Below are positions 46,966-54,418 of a stretch of DNA of 64,000 nucleotides, piece by piece (the first letter of the stretch is position 1; each line of letters begins with the position of its first letter). The notes below the pieces were generated by a model. The model saw only the letters and a list, made by a program, of their open reading frames with translations. It was not told the DNA's origin and ran no database searches. The position numbers and the translations under genes are program-made. The stretch spans positions 1-64,000 of the forward strand of contig JAENYC010000018.1 of NCBI GenBank assembly GCA_016841945.1, given 5' to 3'. Source of the stretch: Haloplasma contractile. GTDB lineage: Bacteria > Bacillota_I > Bacilli_A > Haloplasmatales > Haloplasmataceae.

Positions 46966-48264
46966 ATGAAGATACGAGAGGTTGCACTTCAAATCATTAA
47001 TCAAGTGTTAAATGAAGGTGCATATAGTAATTTATTATTAAATGAAACCATTAATCAAAACGATTTTAATCAAAATGATATCGGACTATTGACAGAACTC
47101 CTCTATGGCACTATTCAGTATAAAATGACTTTGGATTATTATCTATCAAACTATATAGGAGATAAAAAAGTCAGTAAAAATATAAGAAATATATTACGCA
47201 TGGCTGTTTATCAAAAGGTTTATCTTGATAAGATACCAGATCATGCCATTATCAATGAAGCGGTTAATTTAACGAAAAAAAAATACAAAGGATTTGTTAA
47301 TGCGGTGTTAAGGAATGTGATGAGACAAGGAATAAGACCATTGACTGAAATTGAAGATAAAGTTATACGATTGTCAATAGAAACATCTCATCCTTTATGG
47401 CTTGTTAAAATGTGGACTAAACAATACGATTTTGATACAGCGAAAAAAATCTGTATGATTAATAATATTAAACCCTATCAATTTGCTCGCCTAAATCTAT
47501 TTAAAGATAAAAAGGAAAATATCATTAAAAGGATAGAAGAGTTGAAGATAAACTATCATTTGACTAGCATTGATGAAGGAATTTATTTACAAAATGATAA
47601 TATAGCAAACACCCATCTTTATCACAAGGGTTACGTTAATGTGCAAGATTTAAGTTCAATGTATGTTTCAAAGATACTCTCTCCGAAAAAAGGTGAAAGA
47701 ATTATCGATGTCTGTAGTGCGCCAGGTGGTAAAAGCACGCATATTGCTGAGATGATGGGTGATACGGGTGAAGTAATCGCATGTGACATACATGAACATA
47801 AAATTAAACTGATAGAGAATCATTCTAAGCGCTTAGGGTTAAAATGTATTAAACCAATGTTAATAGATGCTAGGAAGTTGACGACTAAGTTTTTAGAAGA
47901 AAGTTTTGACCGAGTATTAGTGGATGCACCTTGTTCTGGACTGGGGGTAATAAGAAGAAAACCAGAAATAAAGTATAATAAAAAACCAAGTGATTTAGAT
48001 GAAATTATTAAGATGCAAAAAGAAATAATTGATGAAGCGATTAAACTAGTAAAAAAAGGCGGTGTTCTTGTTTATAGTACTTGCACCATTAATAAAAAAG
48101 AAAATGAAAAAATGATAGACTATATTTTAGATAAAAATCAAAGATTTGAGTTAAATCCGTTACCTTTCCAAAAACTCAATTTAGGAAACGAAGGATATTG
48201 TCAAATCATTGACCAAATAATGGGAGCTGACATCTTTTTTATCGCATGTATGGTGAAAAAATAA
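46966..48264 (+). CDS. rsmB: 16S rRNA (cytosine967-C5)-methyltransferase RsmB
   Basis: RsmB methylates C967 of 16S rRNA. The 432-residue protein has an N-terminal NusB-like domain (residues about 1-130, with IDGHAIINEAVNLTKK-like DHAIINEAVNLTKK near 88) followed by the Fmu methyltransferase domain: VCSAPGGKSTHIAEMM near 246, motif IV DAPCSGLG near 320 with catalytic Cys, and VYSTCTI near 366. The start ATG 46966 follows ATAGGAGT. It follows fmt in Bacillus, but here five other genes intervene. Confidence 0.95.
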   Translation: MKIREVALQIINQVLNEGAYSNLLLNETINQNDFNQNDIGLLTELLYGTIQYKMTLDYYLSNYIGDKKVSKNIRNILRMAVYQKVYLDKIPDHAIINEAVNLTKKKYKGFVNAVLRNVMRQGIRPLTEIEDKVIRLSIETSHPLWLVKMWTKQYDFDTAKKICMINNIKPYQFARLNLFKDKKENIIKRIEELKINYHLTSIDEGIYLQNDNIANTHLYHKGYVNVQDLSSMYVSKILSPKKGERIIDVCSAPGGKSTHIAEMMGDTGEVIACDIHEHKIKLIENHSKRLGLKCIKPMLIDARKLTTKFLEESFDRVLVDAPCSGLGVIRRKPEIKYNKKPSDLDEIIKMQKEIIDEAIKLVKKGGVLVYSTCTINKKENEKMIDYILDKNQRFELNPLPFQKLNLGNEGYCQIIDQIMGADIFFIACMVKK

Positions 48265-48285
48265 TAAAAATTAACATATTTTATT

Positions 48286-48333
48286 AATAAACCTATTACT
48301 ATATAGTAAATACTATAGAAAGGTAGGTTTATT
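48286..48333 (+). promoter_or_regulatory. Hairpin that can cover the ribosome site of the PH-domain gene
   Basis: AATAAACCTA (48286-48295) pairs perfectly with TAGGTTTATT (48324-48333), which includes part of the Shine-Dalgarno AAAGGTAGG and ends four bases before the ATG at 48337. A smaller ACTATATAGT palindrome lies between. It could be a terminator of rsmB or a translation-control element. Confidence 0.45.
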
Positions 48334-48336
48334 TTT

Positions 48337-48705
48337 ATGGGTATATTTAATAATACAGGAGCAAATGAAGAAAAGATTGAAAAGCAATATGAAAAAATGT
48401 TAGCTGAAGGTGAAGAAGTAATCATTGCTTATCGACTCGTCCGTGATTTAATTGTTTTAACAAACCTACGATTAATGACCATTGATAAACAAGGTGTTAC
48501 AGGTAAGAAAAAACTAATCACGAGTTATCCACTATTTAAATTATGTCGTTATCAAATAGAAAACTCACCTTATTTTGATATTGACAGTGAAGTGAAAATT
48601 TGGTTTGACGGGGTAAATGAACCAGTTAAATTCACATTATCAAAGGGGACAAGTGTATTTGAATTCGATAAATTTTTAAGTACCTATGGTTTAAGATCGA
48701 AATAA
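48337..48705 (+). CDS. Bacterial PH domain protein (YvbH-like)
   Basis: A single bacterial PH domain of 122 residues (Pfam bPH type, DUF1696). It starts with a helix, EEKIEKQYEKMLAEGEEVIIAYRLVRDLIVLTNLRLMTIDK, where the 'LTNLRLM' strand is typical, and ends with the C-terminal helix FEFDKFLSTYGL. Related proteins form membrane-bound oligomers of unknown function. ATG 48337 follows AAAGGTAGG, which may be partly masked by a hairpin. It is in front of a small membrane protein. The role is not known. Confidence 0.8.
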   Translation: MGIFNNTGANEEKIEKQYEKMLAEGEEVIIAYRLVRDLIVLTNLRLMTIDKQGVTGKKKLITSYPLFKLCRYQIENSPYFDIDSEVKIWFDGVNEPVKFTLSKGTSVFEFDKFLSTYGLRSK

Positions 48706-48719
48706 AAGGAGTTCTTTTC

Positions 48720-49067
48720 ATGAAGTTACGTTTTTTACTATTTATTTCAGCACTCATTGGTGCTATATTCAGTTTTTGGTATTTGGTTTATCGACCATTA
48801 CAGTCCAATGAATTAACCAATATCGAACAATATGCAAAACCAATTAATCATGTTCTATTTTTTATTTCTCTATTTTTCATGCTTTTGACATTTTTTATTA
48901 AAAAGAAAACGATGCATTTTATAGGAAAACTATTAATTGTCGTTGGATTATTATACTTAACTTTGATGTTTTCTTTTATCGAGACAAGCTATTATTTTAT
49001 CATTCCATTAATCTTATATATGTTAACAGGTTTTTTAATGTTAGGATATAAGAAAAAGTATGACTAA
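48720..49067 (+). CDS. Unknown small integral membrane protein
   Basis: The 115-residue protein has four predicted helices (about 3-22, 42-60, 66-86 and 90-108), with a small polar loop YRPLQSNELTNIEQYAKP between the first two and a basic end, KKKYD. No family is recognised. ATG 48720 follows AAAGGAG, 15 bases after the PH-domain gene, so both are probably one transcript. A long hairpin follows. Confidence 0.6.
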   Translation: MKLRFLLFISALIGAIFSFWYLVYRPLQSNELTNIEQYAKPINHVLFFISLFFMLLTFFIKKKTMHFIGKLLIVVGLLYLTLMFSFIETSYYFIIPLILYMLTGFLMLGYKKKYD

Positions 49068-49091
49068 GATATAAGCCATCTATTGAAATTA

Positions 49092-49130
49092 AAATCCTTT
49101 TCTTACGGTTATTATGTAAGAAAAGGATTT
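49092..49130 (+). terminator. 15-bp perfect hairpin after the small membrane gene
   Basis: AAATCCTTTTCTTAC pairs perfectly with GTAAGAAAAGGATTT around nine bases. T-tracts are weak (ATTTATTATATAG) but the stem is strong, so a terminator is likely. Confidence 0.72.
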
Positions 49131-49168
49131 ATTATATAGGTAGTACGATTAAATAGGAGGACAATCAT

Positions 49169-49384
49169 ATGAAATTAGAAGTTATTATAGGAAAAAAAGA
49201 AAGTGGTAAAGGTAGAATATTTGAAACGATTAAAGAAGCATCTTTTTATATGAAGTATCATGAACGGTTAGATTCAGGGATTAAAATTGAATCTAAGCCA
49301 AAATATCAGCATGAAATAAAAAGAATGGTCTATCAAAATACACTAGGTGAGAAAAGATATTATATACTTAAAATCATAAATTAA
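49169..49384 (+). CDS. Unknown 71-residue basic protein
   Basis: A small soluble protein rich in Lys and Glu: MKLEVIIGKKESGKGRIF at the start, resembling a strand and a glycine loop, then a helix EASFYMKYHERL and two strands ending RYYILKIIN. ATG 49169 follows AGGAGG, a strong site. It lies alone between a hairpin and rlmN, 47 bases ahead of rlmN. No family is recognised. Codon use and start support a real gene. Confidence 0.55.
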   Translation: MKLEVIIGKKESGKGRIFETIKEASFYMKYHERLDSGIKIESKPKYQHEIKRMVYQNTLGEKRYYILKIIN

Positions 49385-49431
49385 TGTAAATAATCCTAAA
49401 ATGTGATAAAATAATATTAGTTGGTGATGAA

Positions 49432-50499
49432 ATGAGAAATAATATTTATGCTTATACATTAGATGAATTAGAAGATTATTTTATAAAACTTAATGAAAAA
49501 AAGTTTCGCGCAAAACAAGTTTTTGATTGGTTATATCAAAAACGCGTGAATGCTTTTTCTGACATGAATAATTTACCTAAAAATTTAATTGAGAAATTAG
49601 AAGAAAATTTTGATATTAACATATTAACACTTGATATGAAACAAGAATCAAAAGATGGAACCATTAAATTTTTATTTCAAGTAAGGGATGGGCATTATAT
49701 AGAATCAGTATTAATGGCACACCAATATGGATATTCAGTTTGCGTTTCATCACAGATTGGGTGTAAAATGGGATGTACTTTTTGTGCTTCAACCATAGGA
49801 GGGATAGTGAGAGACTTAGATAGTGGTGAAATGGTCAGTCAGGTGGTTGAAATACAAAAGTTATTAGATAAAGATAATAAACGTGTGAGTTCAGTTGTTG
49901 TGATGGGTTCTGGTGAACCATTTGATAATTTCTATCATACGATGAAGTTTATTGATATAATCAATCATGAAAAAACTCTACATATTGGTTCAAGGCACAT
50001 TACCGTTTCTACAAGTGGCGTGGTGCCTAAAATATATGAGTTTGCGGATATGAATTCACAGGTTACACTCGCTATTTCCTTACATGCAACAACTAATGCG
50101 GTGAGAAGTATGATTATGCCAATTAATAGGGCTTATCCGTTGGAACAATTAATAGATGCAGTTAAATATTATAATCAAGTGACAAATAGAAGAGTGAGTT
50201 TTGAATTCGGTTTATTAAATGGTGTTAATGATACTGTTGAAGAAGCTAAACGCTTAGCTAATTTAGTAAAACCTTTATTATGTCACGTCAATGTGATACC
50301 GATTAATGATGTGATGGAAACACATTATGAAAAACCAAAACATATGAAAATTAATCAATTTGTCAAGGTTTTAGAAAAAAATGGTATTAATGTGACAATA
50401 AGACGTGAAAAAGGAACAGATATTGATGCCGCATGCGGACAATTACGAGCTAAAAAAGGAAATTTAAAGAAGAAGGAGAATGTATGCCAAGAGGTTTAA
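49432..50499 (+). CDS. rlmN: 23S rRNA/tRNA m2A methyltransferase RlmN
   Basis: RlmN is the radical SAM enzyme that methylates C2 of A2503 in 23S rRNA and A37 in some tRNAs. The 355-residue protein has the cluster CKMGCTFCAS near residue 111, with GSGEPFDNF near 160 and SLHATTNAVRS near 224. RREKGTDIDAACGQLRAK near the end carries the mechanistic Cys. ATG 49432 follows TTGGTGAT. It overlaps rsgA by 16 bases. In Bacillus, prpC and prkC lie between these two genes; they are absent here. Confidence 0.95.
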   Translation: MRNNIYAYTLDELEDYFIKLNEKKFRAKQVFDWLYQKRVNAFSDMNNLPKNLIEKLEENFDINILTLDMKQESKDGTIKFLFQVRDGHYIESVLMAHQYGYSVCVSSQIGCKMGCTFCASTIGGIVRDLDSGEMVSQVVEIQKLLDKDNKRVSSVVVMGSGEPFDNFYHTMKFIDIINHEKTLHIGSRHITVSTSGVVPKIYEFADMNSQVTLAISLHATTNAVRSMIMPINRAYPLEQLIDAVKYYNQVTNRRVSFEFGLLNGVNDTVEEAKRLANLVKPLLCHVNVIPINDVMETHYEKPKHMKINQFVKVLEKNGINVTIRREKGTDIDAACGQLRAKKGNLKKKENVCQEV

Positions 50500-51371
50500 T
50501 TATTAAAGCATTAAGTGGATTTTATTACGTTGAAGAAGAACAATCTAAGAAGGTTTATAAGTGTCGAGGTCGTGGTGTATTTCGTAATCAAAATATTACA
50601 CCGCTTGTTGGTGATGATGTTACTTTTCAAATAGAGGCAAACGACCAAGGATATGTGACAAAATTAGATAAGAGAAAAAATGTTTTAGTAAGGCCATCTA
50701 TTGCGAATGTTGATCAAGTATTGTTAGTGTTTTCAGTGAAATCACCTGATTTTAATCAAGTATTATTAGACCGATTTCTAGCTGTCATTGAGAGTCGTTT
50801 TATAGAACCAATTATTATATTGTCAAAAATGGATTTGATAAAAGAAAAAGAAATCGAGTCTTTTGTAAACTATTACGCATCAATAGGTTATAAAATTGTT
50901 AAAACGTCAAAATCCGATAAAAGGAGTATTCAAAATGTCTGTGAAATACTAGAAGACAAAATAAGTGTGCTTGCAGGTCAATCAGGTGTTGGGAAATCTT
51001 CATTACTCAATGCGATTAATCCAGCTTTTGAACTGAACACTGATGATATTTCTAAAGCCTTAGGGCGAGGTAAACATACCACAAGACATGTTGAACTATA
51101 TAAGGTTGGAAATGGACTAGTGGCTGATACTCCTGGTTTTAGCAGTTTAGATTTTAGGGAGTTAGAAATAGACGTTCTAGTATTAGCTCAATCATTTGTG
51201 GATTATTTTGAACTTAGTTCTAATTGTAAATATAGAGGTTGTTTACATATTAATGAACCGAAATGTGCTGTAAAAGCAAAATTAAACAATGATTTTGTAT
51301 ATGATAATCGGTATAATAATTATAAAAACTTTCATGAAGAAATTAAAAATCAAAAAGTCATTTATAAATAG
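50484..51371 (+). CDS. rsgA: Ribosome small-subunit GTPase RsgA
   Basis: RsgA matures the 30S subunit. It is a circularly permuted GTPase: an N-terminal OB fold, then G4 ILSKMD near 111 ahead of G1 GQSGVGKSSLL near 166 and G3 DTPGFSS near 211, and a zinc finger with CKYRGCLHINEPKC near 245-260. The length is 295 residues. ATG 50484 follows AAGAAGGAGA and overlaps the end of rlmN, so it is translationally coupled. rpe starts nine bases after its stop. The order rsgA-rpe-thiN is as in Bacillus. Confidence 0.96.
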   Translation: MPRGLIIKALSGFYYVEEEQSKKVYKCRGRGVFRNQNITPLVGDDVTFQIEANDQGYVTKLDKRKNVLVRPSIANVDQVLLVFSVKSPDFNQVLLDRFLAVIESRFIEPIIILSKMDLIKEKEIESFVNYYASIGYKIVKTSKSDKRSIQNVCEILEDKISVLAGQSGVGKSSLLNAINPAFELNTDDISKALGRGKHTTRHVELYKVGNGLVADTPGFSSLDFRELEIDVLVLAQSFVDYFELSSNCKYRGCLHINEPKCAVKAKLNNDFVYDNRYNNYKNFHEEIKNQKVIYK

Positions 51372-51380
51372 GAGGATATT

Positions 51381-52019
51381 ATGTTAGTAGCACCATCAAT
51401 ACTTGCAGCTGATTTTAGTCAATTAAAAAAAGAAATAATAGAAATTTCTAAAGAAGGGGCGGATTATATTCATCTAGATATAATGGATGGACATTTTGTA
51501 CCCAACATATCATTTGGACCTAGTGTTGTAGCGTCTATAAGACCGTATTCTAATCTACCATTTGATGTTCATCTGATGATTGAAAATCCAGACCAATATA
51601 TTACACAATTTATTGATGCAGGAGCAGATATAATAACTGTACATGTTGAAGCTTGTCCGCATCTACATCGAACGCTACAACATATTAAAAGCCATGATAT
51701 TAAAGCAGGTGTTGTTTTAAATCCACATACACCAATTGATAGTATTAAACATGTATTATCAAATTGTGATATGGTTCTTGTGATGTCTGTTAATCCTGGA
51801 TTTGGAGGTCAACAGTTTATAGAATCAACTTTAGACAAAATTAAAACATTGAAGGAATTAAAAGATAAAAGACATTTTCAATATTTAATAGAAGTAGATG
51901 GGGGTATTAATGAAGAAACAGGTCGTTTATGTCGGGAAAATGGGACTGATGTATTAGTGGCTGGTTCTTATGTGTTTAAAAATAAAAATAGGAAAGAAGC
52001 TATCAAATCTCTCAAGTAA
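51381..52019 (+). CDS. rpe: Ribulose-phosphate 3-epimerase
   Basis: Rpe interconverts ribulose 5-phosphate and xylulose 5-phosphate in the pentose phosphate route. The 212-residue TIM barrel has APSILAADF at the start, HLDIMDGHFVPNISFGP near 32 with the metal-binding His and Asp, DVHLMIENP near 61, SVNPGFGGQQF near 138 and EVDGGINEET near 172. ATG 51381 follows AGGAGGAT. It is coupled between rsgA and thiN. Confidence 0.97.
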   Translation: MLVAPSILAADFSQLKKEIIEISKEGADYIHLDIMDGHFVPNISFGPSVVASIRPYSNLPFDVHLMIENPDQYITQFIDAGADIITVHVEACPHLHRTLQHIKSHDIKAGVVLNPHTPIDSIKHVLSNCDMVLVMSVNPGFGGQQFIESTLDKIKTLKELKDKRHFQYLIEVDGGINEETGRLCRENGTDVLVAGSYVFKNKNRKEAIKSLK

Positions 52020-52031
52020 AGGTGTGGTTAG

Positions 52032-52661
52032 ATGATTGTCAATATTATCGCAGGAAGTCCTTTTAACTATGATATTGTAAAAGCCTATCCTGCTGATATC
52101 ACAATCGGTGTTGATTATGGCGCATATCGAGTAATAGAGAATCACGAACAACTTGATGCTGCTTTTGGTGATTTTGATTCTATTACCACCTATCAATTAG
52201 TTAAACTTTTAAATTCGTGTCCAAAAGTCAATAAGTATAAAAAGGAAAAAGATCATACTGATACCGAAATAGCACTTGATTATGCCTTGACGCTTAATCC
52301 AGATGTTATTCAATTATTTGGAGTCACGGGAAAAAGAATTGATCATTTTTTAAGTGTTCTTAATTTGTTTCAAAGAGTTTTTTCAAATGATGTTCAATTA
52401 TTTATTATAGATGAATATAATAAAATATATGTTAAAAAACCAGGCACTTATCATGTGAAGAAATCAAGTTATCAATTTTATTCATTTTTTGCTTATTTTA
52501 ATGATGTGAAAGACTTAACATTAACACACTTTAAATATGAACTAATCAACTATCATTTAAAAGATCAAGATACACGTTGCATTAGTAATGAAATCATAGA
52601 TAAGGAGGGGATTATTTCTTTTAAAGAGGGACTTTTATTAATTGTCGAAAGTCATGATTAA
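52032..52661 (+). CDS. thiN: Thiamine pyrophosphokinase ThiN
   Basis: ThiN transfers pyrophosphate from ATP to thiamine, giving TPP. The 209-residue protein has GVDYGAYRVIE near 28, GDFDSITTYQL near 46, the ATP/Mg pair KEKDHTDTEIALDYAL near 71, and GVTGKRIDHFL near 96. ATG 52032 follows AAGGTGTGG. It lies in the rpe-thiN-spoVM order seen in Bacillus. ThiT, the TPP-riboswitch transporter at 20582, feeds this enzyme. Diverged toward the C-terminus but complete. Confidence 0.93.
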   Translation: MIVNIIAGSPFNYDIVKAYPADITIGVDYGAYRVIENHEQLDAAFGDFDSITTYQLVKLLNSCPKVNKYKKEKDHTDTEIALDYALTLNPDVIQLFGVTGKRIDHFLSVLNLFQRVFSNDVQLFIIDEYNKIYVKKPGTYHVKKSSYQFYSFFAYFNDVKDLTLTHFKYELINYHLKDQDTRCISNEIIDKEGIISFKEGLLLIVESHD

Positions 52662-52726
52662 TAATCATAACTTTGTGGGTTCTTTCATAAAATATACTAC
52701 AGAGTTTAACTAAGGGGGTAATCTTT

Positions 52727-52810
52727 TTGAAATTTTATACCATTAAATTACCAAAATTTTTATCTGTGATTATAACTGCAATTTTACGTTTATTTAAACG
52801 TGATAAATAA
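52727..52810 (+). CDS. spoVM: Stage V sporulation protein SpoVM
   Basis: A 27-codon gene too short for standard gene finding. It reads, from a TTG start, MKFYTIKLPKFL, identical to the first 12 residues of Bacillus subtilis SpoVM, followed by a hydrophobic face and a basic end, LFKRDK. Pro9, needed for membrane curvature sensing, is kept. The ribosome site AAGGGGG lies seven bases upstream. It is exactly between thiN and rpmB, the Bacillus position, and is followed by a terminator. SpoVM is an amphipathic helix that sits on the convex forespore membrane and anchors SpoIVA, the base of the spore coat. Confidence 0.92.
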   Translation: MKFYTIKLPKFLSVIITAILRLFKRDK

Positions 52811-52814
52811 AAAA

Positions 52815-52850
52815 ATATGCTCCAATATAATTTTTGGAGCAATTTTTTTT
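52815..52850 (+). terminator. Terminator after spoVM
   Basis: TGCTCCAA (52818-52825) pairs with TTGGAGCA (52834-52841), followed by T8. Confidence 0.9.
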
Positions 52851-52903
52851 ATAAGGAATAAATATTTTTCCCAAATATAACCGATATTAATAGTGGTGAT
52901 ACT

Positions 52904-53596
52904 ATGAAAATTTGTTATCGAAATATCGGGATTATCCTTATTCACGGTTTTGGTGGGAGTATTAAGGAAGTTGAACCTTTATCTAGTAAATTATCTTTAT
53001 TAGGTTATCATGTAGAAACGCCTAAATTAAAAGGTCATACTGGGATGAGGAAAGATTTAAAAAGTGCAACTTATCTTGATTGGATAGAAGATGTAGAAAA
53101 AGCCTACTTATCATTAAAAACAAAATGTGATGAGATAGTTTTAATTGGTTTTTCTATGGGGGGTCTTTTGTCATTGCAAGTGGCTAATAAATTTAAGGTT
53201 AAAGGTGTGATTACCTTAAATACACCAATATACATCGGAAATATCTATATGATATTAAAGAAAATAATTAAAAATATTAATATATTTAATTTGAATCGGT
53301 TTAAAAGATTGTTAAGACTATTAAAATTATTACCACTAAAAGCTTATATTAACTTCAATCGTTTATTAAAAGACACTAAGAAAATACTACCTAATATTAA
53401 GTGTGACATATTGGTCAATCAAGCAATAGATGATGAAGTAGTCCGTTATAAAAGTGCCCATTATTTACACAATCAAGTTCAAAGTAAAAATAAAAAAATG
53501 ATGTTTTATAAAAAGAGTAACCACCTTATTTTACAAAGTGAAGTAGCCGAAGACGTAATTGTAGATTTAGTCAAATATATTGAGAATTTTAAATAG
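52904..53596 (+). CDS. Alpha/beta hydrolase, carboxylesterase-like
   Basis: A 230-residue alpha/beta hydrolase close in plan to Est30-type carboxylesterases. IILIHGFGGS near 11 is the oxyanion loop, GFSMGGLLS near 83 has the nucleophile Ser, QAIDDEVV near 180 carries the acid, and SNHLILQSE near 209 the His. A basic cap (KKIIKNINIFNLNRFKRLLRLLK) lies at 120-145. ATG 52904 follows TAGTGGTGAT. It is monocistronic, convergent to rpmB. The substrate is unknown, short-chain esters being likely. Confidence 0.82.
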   Translation: MKICYRNIGIILIHGFGGSIKEVEPLSSKLSLLGYHVETPKLKGHTGMRKDLKSATYLDWIEDVEKAYLSLKTKCDEIVLIGFSMGGLLSLQVANKFKVKGVITLNTPIYIGNIYMILKKIIKNINIFNLNRFKRLLRLLKLLPLKAYINFNRLLKDTKKILPNIKCDILVNQAIDDEVVRYKSAHYLHNQVQSKNKKMMFYKKSNHLILQSEVAEDVIVDLVKYIENFK

Positions 53597-53602
53597 ATAC
53601 AA

Positions 53603-53632
53603 AAAAAGGTTCATTTAATTTGAACCTTTTTA
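53603..53632. terminator. Bidirectional terminator, hydrolase and rpmB
   Basis: AAAAAGGTTCA (53603-53613) pairs with TGAACCTTTTT (53621-53631), with T tracts on both strands. Confidence 0.88.
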
Positions 53633-53821
53633 TTAAACACGCTCAACTTTACCTGATTTTAAAGCACGAGCTGAAACATATACTTTTTTTGGTTTCCCAT
53701 CTACTAATATTCGAACTTTATGTAAATTGGCTTTCCATTTTCTTTTAGTAGTGTTTAACGCATGAGAACGTTTGTTTCCACTTGTCGTTTGACGTCCTGT
53801 AACGAAACATTTACGAGCCAT
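53633..53821 (-). CDS. rpmB: 50S ribosomal protein L28
   Basis: A structural protein of the large subunit. The 62-residue basic protein starts [27 protein letters not shown], the L28 signature, and ends with [10 protein letters not shown]. It has a single cysteine, so it is the non-zinc form. ATG 53821 follows AAAGGAGGT. It is on the minus strand between spoVM and asp23, as in Bacillus. Confidence 0.97.
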   Translation of the reverse strand: MARKCFVTGRQTTSGNKRSHALNTTKRKWKANLHKVRILVDGKPKKVYVSARALKSGKVERV

Positions 53822-54040
53822 TGTTATACCTCCTTTAGTGGTATTATAACCTTATTTGCCTATCTTAATTTATCATAAAATGAACTTTTTTTCAAGTTTT
53901 TTTAACATAATATAAGCAAAAAGTGTTAAAATGATAAAAGGAATGATGAAAATATGTTGTATTCAATTAGTTTTTATAGTAAAATTTAATAGTAAAAGAA
54001 GAAGTAAATAATTAAAATGCATTGTTAGGAGGCTTTTGGT

Positions 54041-54406
54041 ATGAGTATACATATTGAAAGTGAATTTGGAAGAATTGATGTATCTACTGATGCCATTGCG
54101 CAAATAGCAGGTACAGCAGCGACTCAGTGTTATGGTGTTGTAGGAATGGCGTCGAACAATCAATTGAAAGATGGTTTGGCTGTTATTTTGCGTCGTGAGA
54201 ATTTTGGAAAAGGTGTAGCTATTCGTAGCGAGAATGATATGATAGATATCGATTTGTTTGTTGTATTAGGTTATGGCGTTAAAATATCTGAAGTATCTTT
54301 AGAAATTCAAAAGAAAGTTCGATATGATGTTGAGCAATATTTCGGTAAAAAAGTGAGAAGTGTGAATGTCTTTGTACAGGGAGTACGCGTTATTGACGAA
54401 AATTAG
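54041..54406 (+). CDS. Asp23/Gls24 family protein (YloU)
   Basis: A 121-residue Asp23-type envelope stress protein. IHIESEFGRIDVSTDAIAQIAGTAATQCYGVVGM and DIDLFVVLGYGVKISEVS are the family marks. Members bind the membrane through partners and affect envelope homeostasis or fatty-acid kinase function. ATG 54041 follows TTAGGAGG. It is coupled to fakA with a 12-base gap, the yloU-yloV arrangement of Bacillus. Confidence 0.92.
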   Translation: MSIHIESEFGRIDVSTDAIAQIAGTAATQCYGVVGMASNNQLKDGLAVILRRENFGKGVAIRSENDMIDIDLFVVLGYGVKISEVSLEIQKKVRYDVEQYFGKKVRSVNVFVQGVRVIDEN

Positions 54407-54418
54407 GAGGTAGTTAAG

